This document shows positions 1 through 6,567 of a DNA stretch of 12,629 nt, in pieces. The stretch covers positions 1-12,629 of the forward strand of contig DATLAV010000234.1 of the NCBI GenBank assembly GCA_035527235.1, in the 5' to 3' direction. Position 1 is the first letter of the stretch. Every line of letters starts with the position of its first letter. Origin of the DNA: BS750m-G28 sp035527235. Lineage in GTDB: Archaea > Thermoproteota > Bathyarchaeia > TCS64. A model generated the notes under the pieces. That model was not told where the DNA came from. It worked only from the letters and a program-made list of their open reading frames with translations, and ran no database searches. Made by a program: the position numbers and the translations under genes.

Positions 1-156
1 CCTCATACTGATCCGCCTCTTCTCTCAAGGCCCGGCCGACGGTGGAGCCCTCCAACGAGACACATCACCCTATACGTTAGCGTCGACGAGGGTAGGAGGG
101 TGACCGCCTACTCGGAGGTCAAGTACGCGGACCTCTCGAAGGGTGGTCCCAGGTGA
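1..156 (+). CDS. 3' end of an unidentified protein (partial)
   Basis: Frame 1 is open from the window edge to a TGA at 154-156, and it is the only one of the six frames open throughout this stretch. The last ~30 residues (HITLYVSVDEGRR..AYSEVKYADLSKGG) look like ordinary protein sequence with beta-strand character and lysine/glutamate-rich turns. The first ~20 codons are proline- and arginine-rich and look less protein-like, so the true frame could change near position 60 (frame 2 is open up to about 100). I do not recognise a family. The gene faces the racemase gene convergently, with about 127 bp between them that contains only a G-rich run near 254-274. Confidence 0.4.
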   Translation, partial: PHTDPPLLSRPGRRWSPPTRHITLYVSVDEGRRVTAYSEVKYADLSKGGPR

Positions 157-283
157 CCCTAAGCTTCACTGTCAGGACCCCCAAAGCCTGCATCAAGCTC
201 AGGGGGCGGGAACCCTCACCTCGATACGACATCTACCTGAGCCATATCCTCCTCGAGGGGTCGAGGGGGGGGGGCTACCCTAG

Positions 284-985
284 CTACACCTCGCCGAGAG
301 CGAACTTAACCGCCGTCTCCGCGAGGTTCTGGACAGGGTCTAGGACGGGAACGGAAAGGTCGCCGTCCTTCAGCACGAGGGAGACCTCGGTGCAACCGCA
401 CACCACGAGCTGGGCGCCCACCTCGATCAGGTGCCCTGAGACCTCCAGCAGCATGCCCCTCCCCCCCTCCAGATCCCCGGTCTTTATGTGGCGGTAGATC
501 GCCTCCATCACCAGCGCCTGCTGCCCCTGAGAGGGAGCCAGTATCCTGATCCCCTGCTGCTCGAAGAAGCGCTCGTAGATCCCACTCTTCAGTGTCCCGT
601 CGGTGGCGATGAGGCCGGCCTTGCTGAGGCCCTTGTGCTGGCTGCCCGCCGATATTGCGGCTAGCTCGATCATGTTCAGGATGGGGACGCCGACCTGCTC
701 CCGGACCTCGTCTATGAAGTTGTGAGCGGTATTGCAGGGGATTATTAAGAACTCGGCGCCAGCCCTCTCCAGACCCCTCGCCGCCCTCAGCATCTCGGGG
801 ACGGGGCTCTCACCCTCACCGAGGACCGCAGCCGTCCGATCCGGGACCTTGGAGTTGCTGTAGACTATCGTCCTCGGGTGGTCCTGATCCCTCTCGACCC
901 TGGTCGCCTTGATTATGCGGAGGAAGAGGTCCGCCGTCGCCTCGGGGCCCATTCCTCCGAGTATCCCTATTATCTTCTCCCCCAT
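284..985 (-). CDS. Aspartate/glutamate racemase family protein
   Basis: This 233-residue protein belongs to the cofactor-independent Asp/Glu/hydantoin racemase family, which interconverts L- and D-amino acids using two cysteines as acid and base. The N-terminus has the glycine-rich family opening ILGGMGPEAT (residues 8-17). The first catalytic cysteine is C84 in IIPCNTAHNF, and the second is C198 in CGCTEVSL; C196 lies two residues earlier. A C-terminal VPVLDPVQNLAE segment is also typical. Length matches aspartate racemase (about 230 residues). The ATG at 985 is preceded by a GAGG motif about 8 nt upstream. The gene lies downstream of purF on the same strand, but a T-run separates them, so it may be expressed separately. 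The stop is TAG with a second in-frame TAG three codons later. Aspartate is the likeliest substrate, but family members also act on other amino acids, so no gene symbol is given. Confidence 0.88.
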   Translation of the reverse strand: MGEKIIGILGGMGPEATADLFLRIIKATRVERDQDHPRTIVYSNSKVPDRTAAVLGEGESPVPEMLRAARGLERAGAEFLIIPCNTAHNFIDEVREQVGVPILNMIELAAISAGSQHKGLSKAGLIATDGTLKSGIYERFFEQQGIRILAPSQGQQALVMEAIYRHIKTGDLEGGRGMLLEVSGHLIEVGAQLVVCGCTEVSLVLKDGDLSVPVLDPVQNLAETAVKFALGEV

Positions 986-1020
986 CTCGTCAACCTCATC
1001 TCACAATGCAGATAGAGGGT

Positions 1021-1027
1021 AAAAAAA
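1021..1027 (-). terminator. T-run terminator downstream of the purF-like gene
   Basis: Read on the minus strand this is a run of seven T residues beginning about 40 nt after the TAG of the purF-like gene and about 36 nt before the ATG of the racemase gene. Archaeal RNA polymerase commonly terminates at T-runs without a hairpin, so this probably separates the two transcripts at least partly. Confidence 0.5.
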
Positions 1028-1066
1028 TCTCCTACAGCCCCGTCTCTAGGGCGCATCATGACCAAG

Positions 1067-2443
1067 CTACTCTTCGAAGGGGTTCTTGCCCGTTATGCAG
1101 TATGTGCAGATGCCGGTGTTGGGGAGCCCGATGGCCCTCTCGATGTTCTCCGTCGAGTTGAACTTCACCCGGTTGATGGAGGGCAGCTTCTCGGCGACGA
1201 GTGCCCCGATCTCCTCCAGGCTCTTCCCTTCGTAGGACGCGGCTGCAAGGGGCTTGTCGGGAGGATCTGAGAAGCATCTATGGAAGATCGGTGCGTAGCT
1301 CACGAGGAATTCCACCTCCGAGGCCCCCGCCTTGAGCAGGTTCTGGGCCACGGACTCGCTGACGGTCCCCCTCACGATGCTGTCGTCGGTGATGATAACC
1401 CTCTTTCCTTGGACCGTCTCCTTGATGATGTTGTGCTTCAGGTCGCTGGCGACCTTCCTGTAGTCCGGATCGTCGATGATGTACGTCCTACCGAGATAGG
1501 CATTCTTGATGACCCCCTCGTCCGCGGAGACGCCCAGAGCCTCCGCGACCCCAATGCATACGGAACGCCCCGAGTCCGGAACCGGGATGAGGACGGTGTC
1601 CTCAGATTCCCCCTCGAAGGAGTCGTAGAGCTCCTTCAACTTATGGGTCTCTACGAGGGCATGGCCCAACCTCTTCCGGGCGGAGTGGACGTTCCTCCCC
1701 TCGATGACCGAGTCCGGCCTCGCGAAGTAGACCCACTCGAAGGCACAGTGCGCCGGCTTGGGTGCGATCACCTGCCTGTGGAGGAGGGTATCATCTCCCT
1801 TCATGATGTATGAGCCCGGCTTGAGGTCATGGCGCTTGGTCAGCGTCTCTCCCATGCTCTCAAGGACATCAAGTGGGGCGGACTCCGATGCCACGAACAT
1901 CTCTCCGTCGTTGTACCCCACAAAGAGGGGCTTCACGCCCCGAGGGTCCCTCGCGACCAGGAGGTAGCTGCTCTCATCCTGCTTGTCGAGGACGGCGATC
2001 ACAACCGAGTAATAGGAGCTCTCGAGCTCCCTCATCGTTGCCTCTAAGGCCTCAGTTATACCTGAGCTCTTCACACGGGTGAGAAGACTGCCTCCGAATA
2101 CTTCCTCGTTAAGCCTCTCTCCCCTCACGTGGATGTGCCCGACGAGGGCGAGGGATAACTTGTAGCGTTCTGACTCGATCTCTAGCGGGGGGAGGGTGAC
2201 GTGGTTCACGCTCTCCCCTGAGGCGCACCCTATAATGGCGTAGTCGTCCGGATGGGTGAACGACTTGAACCTCTCCGTGAACACCTTGGATACAAGCCCC
2301 TCACCCCTCCAAGAGCGTAGAGAGTGATCGCCCGCCACCGACATGCCGGCGCTCTCCTGACCGCGATGCTGGACGCCGAAGAGGATGTGGAGGGCCTTCC
2401 GTGCAGCGTCCCTCCTCGAATAGACTCCGACTACGCCCTGCAT
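1067..2443 (-). CDS. purF: PurF-like amidophosphoribosyltransferase with a degenerate glutaminase domain
   Basis: The protein has the full PurF layout. Numbered from the ATG at 2443, a class-II glutamine-amidotransferase-like domain spans about 1-230 and a type-I phosphoribosyltransferase domain spans about 235-440. PurF makes 5-phosphoribosylamine from PRPP and glutamine, the first step of purine synthesis. The transferase half is intact: FEWVYFARPDS, IPVPDSGR, GVIKNAYLGRTYI and the PRPP loop ITDDSIVRGT. Four cysteines match the Fe-S ligands of Bacillus-type PurF: HCAFE, HRCF and CTYC. The glutaminase half is not intact. Mature PurF begins with a nucleophilic cysteine (CG[IV]xG), but here ATG is followed by Gln (MQGVVGVYS). 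The usual GHVRY, HNGN and SDTE residues are replaced by IGCASGES, VGHIHVRG and RVKSSGIT. Glutamine hydrolysis is therefore not expected. The enzyme may use free ammonia, work with another glutaminase, or have a new role. A TTG three codons upstream is a less likely start. Confidence 0.85.
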   Translation of the reverse strand: MQGVVGVYSRRDAARKALHILFGVQHRGQESAGMSVAGDHSLRSWRGEGLVSKVFTERFKSFTHPDDYAIIGCASGESVNHVTLPPLEIESERYKLSLALVGHIHVRGERLNEEVFGGSLLTRVKSSGITEALEATMRELESSYYSVVIAVLDKQDESSYLLVARDPRGVKPLFVGYNDGEMFVASESAPLDVLESMGETLTKRHDLKPGSYIMKGDDTLLHRQVIAPKPAHCAFEWVYFARPDSVIEGRNVHSARKRLGHALVETHKLKELYDSFEGESEDTVLIPVPDSGRSVCIGVAEALGVSADEGVIKNAYLGRTYIIDDPDYRKVASDLKHNIIKETVQGKRVIITDDSIVRGTVSESVAQNLLKAGASEVEFLVSYAPIFHRCFSDPPDKPLAAASYEGKSLEEIGALVAEKLPSINRVKFNSTENIERAIGLPNTGICTYCITGKNPFEE

Positions 2444-2505
2444 GTTCCACAAATGGAGATCGTCAACTTAAAAAGTAAACGAATTTTCCATCTCGCAGAG
2501 GTCAC

Positions 2506-2516
2506 AAATTTATAAG
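2506..2516. promoter_or_regulatory. Bidirectional TATA box between the purF-like gene and ybaK
   Basis: The near-symmetrical AAATTTATAAG can act as an archaeal TATA box in both directions. On the minus strand it would place the purF-like transcript start near 2485, giving a leader of about 40 nt. On the plus strand it would start transcription near 2537-2540, just where an ATG (2540) opens an 18-codon reading frame ahead of the ybaK-type gene. Only one strong AT-rich box is seen between these two genes, so they probably share or compete for transcription factors here. Confidence 0.5.
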
Positions 2517-2584
2517 AACGTGTTAACTTTTCATTGTCCATGTCCGACTACGCGGGGTATTATGGGAGGAGAACACGAGGATGC

Positions 2585-2590
2585 GAGGGA
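2585..2590 (+). promoter_or_regulatory. Shine-Dalgarno site that favours the TTG start of ybaK
   Basis: GAGGGA lies 7 nt before the TTG at 2598. Neither the in-frame ATG at 2562 nor the more distant in-frame start at 2520 has a comparable site at good spacing. This supports a 160-residue product. Confidence 0.45.
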
Positions 2591-2597
2591 ACATAAT

Positions 2598-3080
2598 TTG
2601 AGTAGAAAGATACCATCCACACGGGCCGTCATCTTCCTCAGGGAGAACTCCGTCGACTTCAAGCCCCACTTCTACAGATACGACAAGGACGCAGTGACCG
2701 AGGCGGCCGCCAAGGAGATAGGCGTCGAGACAAACGATGTGGTCAAGACCCTCGTGATGGAGGATGATGAAGGAAAGCCTTTCGTGGTCCTGATGCACGG
2801 CGACAAGCGCGTCTCGACTAGGAGCCTCGCTAGGACGCTGGGCGCGAAGAACGTGACGGCCTCGGACCCGAGGACAGCTGAGAGGCTGACGGGCTACATC
2901 GTCGGAGGTATATCGCCATTTGGCACCCGTAGGCCCCTCGACGTCTATGTCGAGGAGTCGATACTCAGCCTCCAGAGGATCTACATAAACGGCGGAAGGC
3001 GCGGGTTCCTGGTTGAGATATCGCCGGAGGACCTGATCAGAGCCCTGAAGCCCATCGTCGTCAACGTTGCCCAGCTCTAG
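2598..3080 (+). CDS. YbaK/EbsC-type aminoacyl-tRNA deacylase
   Basis: This is a single-domain trans-editing protein of the YbaK/ProX (aminoacyl-tRNA deacylase) family, which hydrolyses mischarged tRNAs such as Cys- or Ala-tRNA(Pro) in the cytosol. Family signatures are VVKTLVMEDDEGKPFVV with the conserved lysine of the active site, HGDKRVSTRSLAR, and TGYIVGGISPFGTRRPLDVYVEE with the conserved glycine/proline turn, followed by GGRRGFLVEISPEDL. From the TTG at 2598 the product is 160 residues, close to the ~159 of E. coli YbaK. The ATG at 2562 would add 12 unconserved residues. The gene runs divergently from the purF-like gene and convergently with the M20 gene, 20 bp from its stop. Which mischarged tRNA it acts on cannot be read from sequence. 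Confidence 0.88.
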   Translation: MSRKIPSTRAVIFLRENSVDFKPHFYRYDKDAVTEAAAKEIGVETNDVVKTLVMEDDEGKPFVVLMHGDKRVSTRSLARTLGAKNVTASDPRTAERLTGYIVGGISPFGTRRPLDVYVEESILSLQRIYINGGRRGFLVEISPEDLIRALKPIVVNVAQL

Positions 3081-3088
3081 CTGCTGGG
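3070..3088. repeat. Small hairpin spanning the ybaK stop codon
   Basis: CCCAGC (3070-3075) and GCTGGG (3083-3088) form a perfect 6-bp stem with a 7-nt loop that contains the TAG stop of ybaK. On the plus strand it is followed by eight A, not T, so it does not resemble an intrinsic terminator for ybaK. It may act as a 3'-end structure between the convergent genes. Confidence 0.4.
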
Positions 3089-3096
3089 AAAAAAAA
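3089..3096 (-). terminator. T-run terminator of the M20 peptidase gene
   Basis: On the minus strand there are eight consecutive T residues only four nucleotides after the TAA stop of the M20 gene. A T-run directly after a stop is a common archaeal termination signal. The gap between the convergent genes is just 20 bp. Confidence 0.5.
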
Positions 3097-3100
3097 GAGG

Positions 3101-4714
3101 TTATATCCCCTCGCGTAGCACCTTGTACTCCTTTTCGGGCCCGGGTTTCGTGAGGGACCACTCGAAGCCCCTCTGGGTCGTGACGTACTCGGGCCACGGC
3201 AGGTCGATGGGAGGGTAGAAGTCCTTGGGCAGCAGCGGAGGGACCCACTTGGAGCCCCCGATACCTCCTCCGGTCCGTTCGACGAACTCCTGCTTCGCTT
3301 TCGCAAGCTCGTCCGGATGAGTGATGAGGTCGACGATAGTCGTGCCGATCGTCTTCGCGGCGGTCGTGATCCCCGGGTTGATGCACGCAGGGTAGCCGTT
3401 CATGGCGTACCTCGCCCAGACAGGGTAGACGTACTCGTCATCAGGCCTTCTGAGGGTGGCGTTTGCGGCGTAGATCCTCGTCGAGGGGGCGGTCCACTGG
3501 TAGTCGACATAGTCGTCGGAGCCCTGGGTGGTTACCCAGCTCGGGAAGAGGCTCCTGATCCTGTCGTCGGATGAGCTGACGGGGGCGATCTCCTGGCAGG
3601 CCATGGTGAGGGGGTCCTCCATCGGCTCTAGGCCGAGGTTCCCCTGGATCTTCCTCGCGAACTCCCGGGCCTCCTCGGAGAACCTGGGCGGGCCTACGAG
3701 TTGCATGTTCCTGTAGGTGATATCTGCGAGGGCCACGTTGGTAAGGCCGCAGCGGGTGCGAGCGATGATCCTCTTGGTGACGCGTGTGCCCGTGATCTGG
3801 GATACCCCCTTCGCTGTGTTGTCGAGGACCCTCTCGATCTGTTCCTGCATCTCAAGTATCGGGGCCCTGTGAGCGTACTGGATCTGGGCGATCCGCGGTG
3901 GAAGGTTGTCGGACGTTGCCTGACCCGCCACCATGATGTACTCGTTGAGGGTCCATGTGCCCGTGTAGGGCAGCATCGCGTCCTCCACATACTTCGTGGC
4001 GGTGTACATGAGGCAGACGGCGTCGAGGGCGGCCGGGACCCTGCCCCCTGCGTGGCCGGCTATGGGGAAAGGCGCGTTCCTGGGCCTGAACCACCTCTCG
4101 GGGTGGAGCGTCTCGAAGGTGTAGAGAGTGTTCCAGTAGGAGCCCCCTTGGATCTCCCTCTTCACGCCGTTCGTCCCGCTGGGATGATAGGGAAGCGAGG
4201 CGTCGAAGTCGTCGAAGTACCCCTTCGCGGCGTGCACAGGCTTAGAGCCGCAGACCTTCTCCGCTGGCTCGCCGAACAGCTTCAGCGTTCCCTTCAGACC
4301 GTGCTCCTCCATGGCGTGCTTCACGGCCAGAAAGCCGAAGAGGGAGCCCGTCCCGAGGGCGGAGTGGGGGTCCGTGTGTCCCGCCGTCCACGGATGCATG
4401 TCCTCGTCACGTAGCTTCCTGTAGGGCACCGCCGCCTGCGAGCATCCTGGGACCGCATCATACTCCGAGAAGCCGCCTATGACGGGCTTCCCCTCTCCCC
4501 AGACGGCGCAGAAGGCCGTGGGCATCTCGCCGCTCCCCTCTTCAACCTCGAAGCCCTCCTCCCTGAGGAGCTTCACGTAGGCGGCTGCCGACCTGTACTC
4601 CCTGAATGCCGGCTCTGCGTAGTGCCAGATCTCCTGGTGGAAGTCCGAGAGCCACTGAGCGTTCTCGTCCACGAAGTCTATTGCGGACTTCTTCTCCTTG
4701 GGAATGGAACTCAA
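3101..4714 (-). CDS. M20 family amidohydrolase/peptidase, AbgB-like
   Basis: This 537-residue protein resembles M20D metallo-amidohydrolases of the AbgB (p-aminobenzoyl-glutamate utilization B) type, which cleave amide bonds of N-acyl amino acids. Recognisable parts are the N-terminal HQEIWHYAEPAFREY (26-40), GGFSEYDAVPG (80-90), AGHTDPHSALGTGSL (111-125), LFGEPAEKVCGSKP (146-159), a lid-domain HAGGRVPAALDAV stretch, GSDDYVDYQWTAPS near the C-terminus, and AAKTIGTTIVDLIT. The residues where M20D members carry metal ligands differ: HACGH is replaced by HTDPH, PAEE by PAEK, and no clear C-terminal ligand histidine is seen. The TTG start at 4714 is favoured by GGAGGT 9 nt upstream. It lies 50 bp after the amidohydrolase gene, in the same direction, so they are probably co-transcribed. 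The substrate is unknown. There is no signal peptide, so it should be cytosolic. Confidence 0.82.
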   Translation of the reverse strand: MSSIPKEKKSAIDFVDENAQWLSDFHQEIWHYAEPAFREYRSAAAYVKLLREEGFEVEEGSGEMPTAFCAVWGEGKPVIGGFSEYDAVPGCSQAAVPYRKLRDEDMHPWTAGHTDPHSALGTGSLFGFLAVKHAMEEHGLKGTLKLFGEPAEKVCGSKPVHAAKGYFDDFDASLPYHPSGTNGVKREIQGGSYWNTLYTFETLHPERWFRPRNAPFPIAGHAGGRVPAALDAVCLMYTATKYVEDAMLPYTGTWTLNEYIMVAGQATSDNLPPRIAQIQYAHRAPILEMQEQIERVLDNTAKGVSQITGTRVTKRIIARTRCGLTNVALADITYRNMQLVGPPRFSEEAREFARKIQGNLGLEPMEDPLTMACQEIAPVSSSDDRIRSLFPSWVTTQGSDDYVDYQWTAPSTRIYAANATLRRPDDEYVYPVWARYAMNGYPACINPGITTAAKTIGTTIVDLITHPDELAKAKQEFVERTGGGIGGSKWVPPLLPKDFYPPIDLPWPEYVTTQRGFEWSLTKPGPEKEYKVLREGI

Positions 4715-4723
4715 AATTACGAA

Positions 4724-4729
4724 ACCTCC
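4724..4729 (-). promoter_or_regulatory. Shine-Dalgarno site supporting the TTG start of the M20 gene
   Basis: On the minus strand GGAGGT is followed by 9 nt and then TTG (4714). No ATG or GTG start with better spacing lies nearby, so this site fixes the start. Confidence 0.6.
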
Positions 4730-4738
4730 GGCTTTACA

Positions 4739-4761
4739 GTTAAGTGTATAGTATACTTAAC
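4739..4761. promoter_or_regulatory. Interrupted palindrome between amidohydrolase and M20 genes (possible operator)
   Basis: GTTAAGT at 4739-4745 is mirrored by ACTTAAC at 4755-4761. Inside, GTATA-G-TATAC (4746-4756) forms a second perfect palindrome whose centre is shifted by one base. The element lies in the 50-bp gap, 3 bp past the amidohydrolase stop and about 10 bp before the GGAGGT of the M20 gene. It is much more AT-rich than the surroundings. It could be a regulator-binding site or an internal TATA-type promoter, or both. Confidence 0.4.
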
Positions 4762-4764
4762 GAT

Positions 4765-6453
4765 TTACGTCGGATTAGGTGAAGGAAATTTTCTACTCCC
4801 CAACATTAATTCTGAAGACTTGCTGTACACGATCTCGCCAGCTACGAAAGTCAACTCCGCCTCCGTCTTCAGCAACTCCTCAGGACGGGTATCGTCCAAG
4901 TCTCTTGACCATACGACGAGGTCAGCGTACTTCCCCAGCTCAATAGAGCCTAAAATCTTCTCCCAGAACATGCAGTGTGCCGAGTTAATCGTGTAGGATC
5001 TCAAGGCATCCTGGAAGGTCAGCTGCTCGTCGACGCCAAAGGGCTGGGGGCCGTTTAGCCCCTTCATCGGTTTTCTGGTGCAGGCTGCGTACAAGCCGAA
5101 GAGGGGGTTTACTAGGCAGGTGTTGAAGTCGCAGCCGTTCCCCACGATGACCCCGCGTTCCTTCCAGGTCTTCATGGGGATGAGGCACCTGCTCCGGCTT
5201 GGTCCGAAGTTCGAGGAGTAGATGTCGCCGACAAAGTACATGTATGCGGTGGTCGCCTCCACCACGACGTTGTCCCCGAGCTCCACCAGCTTCCGGAGAG
5301 CCTTCGCCGTGGGGAGGTTGCAGTGGATGACCGAGTGCCTGCAGTCCTCTTTGGGATCGCTCAGTATGGTTGACTGGACGGCCTCCAGGTACTCTTCGAT
5401 GGTCCTGTCGCCTATGCAGTGGGCGCCTACCTGGAATCCTGCTCCGTGGAGCGTCTTCATTATGTCAGGGTACGTGTGAGGGGCATCAATGATCGGCCCC
5501 CCGTAGTTTCCATGGTCAACGTCTGTGAAGCCCCTGTTCCACTCCTCGTGGAGCCAGGCCGTACGGTTGGCTCCGCTCCCGTCGAAGGAGCACTTGACCG
5601 ACCTGACTGCGAGGACGTCGTCGCCCCAGGGTTTGTACTGGGAGACCACGTCCTTCGCCAGCTTCAAGGAGGTCCTCCCATTGTGTATGCCGATCATCAC
5701 GTAGGAGCGTATCTTGAGGTCCCCCCGATCATGGAGGTTCCTGTAGGCTTGGATCATGTCGTCGCTTGCCCCGGCCTCCTTCTGGGCGGTGATCCCCACG
5801 CTGAACAGCCCCTGCTGAGCCTTCAGTATCGCCTCCTCGATCTCCTTAACGGAGTGATCATAGGCCATTGCCTTGATCCTCAGGGACACTGGGCCCGACG
5901 TCAGCACCCCGTCATGGCCTCCCTCTTCGGGCTCGACTCCTGCCAGTCTCAGGGCGTAGCTGTTGACGACCGAGAAGGCTGACTGGGCCTCCAGCACCAC
6001 CGGATGTCTGGGGGAGACGGGGTCAAGATCGTGCCTTTTTATGCACCGGTTTTCGTCGAGCAGTCCCTCGTCCCAGCCAATGCCTTTGATCCATTGGCCC
6101 TCGGGGGTCTCCTTGGCCGAGGCCTCGATGAGCGCCTGTATCTCCTTGATGGACTTCACCCCGGGGTACCTCAGGTTGAGGGTCATCTCAGAGAAGCCGT
6201 ACTCGACGGTGTGGTTGTGGCTGTCCACCAGCCCTGGCGTCACGGCCCTCCCATCGAGTTCGATGACCTTTGTGTCCTCGCCGATGTAGGGTCGGATCTC
6301 CTCATTGGTCCCGACGGCTAGTATCCTGCCACCTTTGATGGCTACCGATTCGACAACTGTGTCATGTGGATCAACGGTCAGGACTCTACCGTTGAAAAGA
6401 ACCGTATCTGCGAGAGTAGACATCTTCGCTTCAAAGAGAACAGAGCTCGCCAT
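4765..6453 (-). CDS. YtcJ-like amidohydrolase (amidohydrolase_3 family)
   Basis: This 562-residue protein is a metal-dependent hydrolase of the amidohydrolase superfamily, close to the YtcJ/'amidohydrolase 3' group. In order it shows the N-terminal beta-sandwich start DTVLFNGRVLTVDP, the HxH metal motif PGLVDSHNHT (H79, H81), CSFDGSGANRTAWLHEEW (288-305), VGAHCIGDRTIE with H345, RHSVIHCNL with H377, the barrel-end aspartate GCDFNTC (D442), and the closing SIELGKYADLVVWSRDL. Length fits the group (about 530-570). These enzymes cleave amide or related C-N bonds; the substrate cannot be told from sequence. An ATG ten codons in (6423) is an alternative start that begins nearer the conserved region. 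It is the first gene of a likely operon with the M20 amidohydrolase, suggesting sequential breakdown of an N-substituted amino-acid compound. No signal peptide is visible. Confidence 0.87.
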   Translation of the reverse strand: MASSVLFEAKMSTLADTVLFNGRVLTVDPHDTVVESVAIKGGRILAVGTNEEIRPYIGEDTKVIELDGRAVTPGLVDSHNHTVEYGFSEMTLNLRYPGVKSIKEIQALIEASAKETPEGQWIKGIGWDEGLLDENRCIKRHDLDPVSPRHPVVLEAQSAFSVVNSYALRLAGVEPEEGGHDGVLTSGPVSLRIKAMAYDHSVKEIEEAILKAQQGLFSVGITAQKEAGASDDMIQAYRNLHDRGDLKIRSYVMIGIHNGRTSLKLAKDVVSQYKPWGDDVLAVRSVKCSFDGSGANRTAWLHEEWNRGFTDVDHGNYGGPIIDAPHTYPDIMKTLHGAGFQVGAHCIGDRTIEEYLEAVQSTILSDPKEDCRHSVIHCNLPTAKALRKLVELGDNVVVEATTAYMYFVGDIYSSNFGPSRSRCLIPMKTWKERGVIVGNGCDFNTCLVNPLFGLYAACTRKPMKGLNGPQPFGVDEQLTFQDALRSYTINSAHCMFWEKILGSIELGKYADLVVWSRDLDDTRPEELLKTEAELTFVAGEIVYSKSSELMLGSRKFPSPNPT

Positions 6454-6506
6454 CTTTTATGAGCCTATGCAGTCGAAGCGCGAACCTGAATCCTCGTATC
6501 GTATTA

Positions 6507-6518
6507 TTTTTATTATAT
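6507..6518. promoter_or_regulatory. Bidirectional TATA-like element, amidohydrolase / methyltransferase
   Basis: TTTTTATTATAT is the only strongly AT-rich block in the divergent gap. On the minus strand it reads ATATAATAAAAA, about 55 bp before the amidohydrolase ATG. On the plus strand it would place a transcript start near 6540, downstream of the ATG at 6517. This argues that the methyltransferase starts further in, at TTG 6568 or GTG 6574. Confidence 0.45.
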
Positions 6519-6567
6519 GTTTGAGTGGATTACAGGAATCAGTGCTCTGGTCTGGCCGGATGTAAAA

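Noticed and set aside
153..497. Plus-strand open frame of 114 codons from GTG 153
   Set aside because: It mostly lies opposite the racemase gene, its composition is rich in Ser/Pro/Arg as expected of a shadow frame, and it has no recognisable motif or ribosome-binding site.
284..2443. Racemase and purF-like gene as one operon
   Set aside because: They share a strand, but an 81-bp gap with a seven-T terminator and the lack of a pathway link make a shared transcript doubtful.
2523..3386. Long minus-strand frame opposite ybaK
   Set aside because: It is antisense to a well-recognised gene, has the His/Arg-rich composition of a shadow frame, and crosses the ends of both convergent genes.
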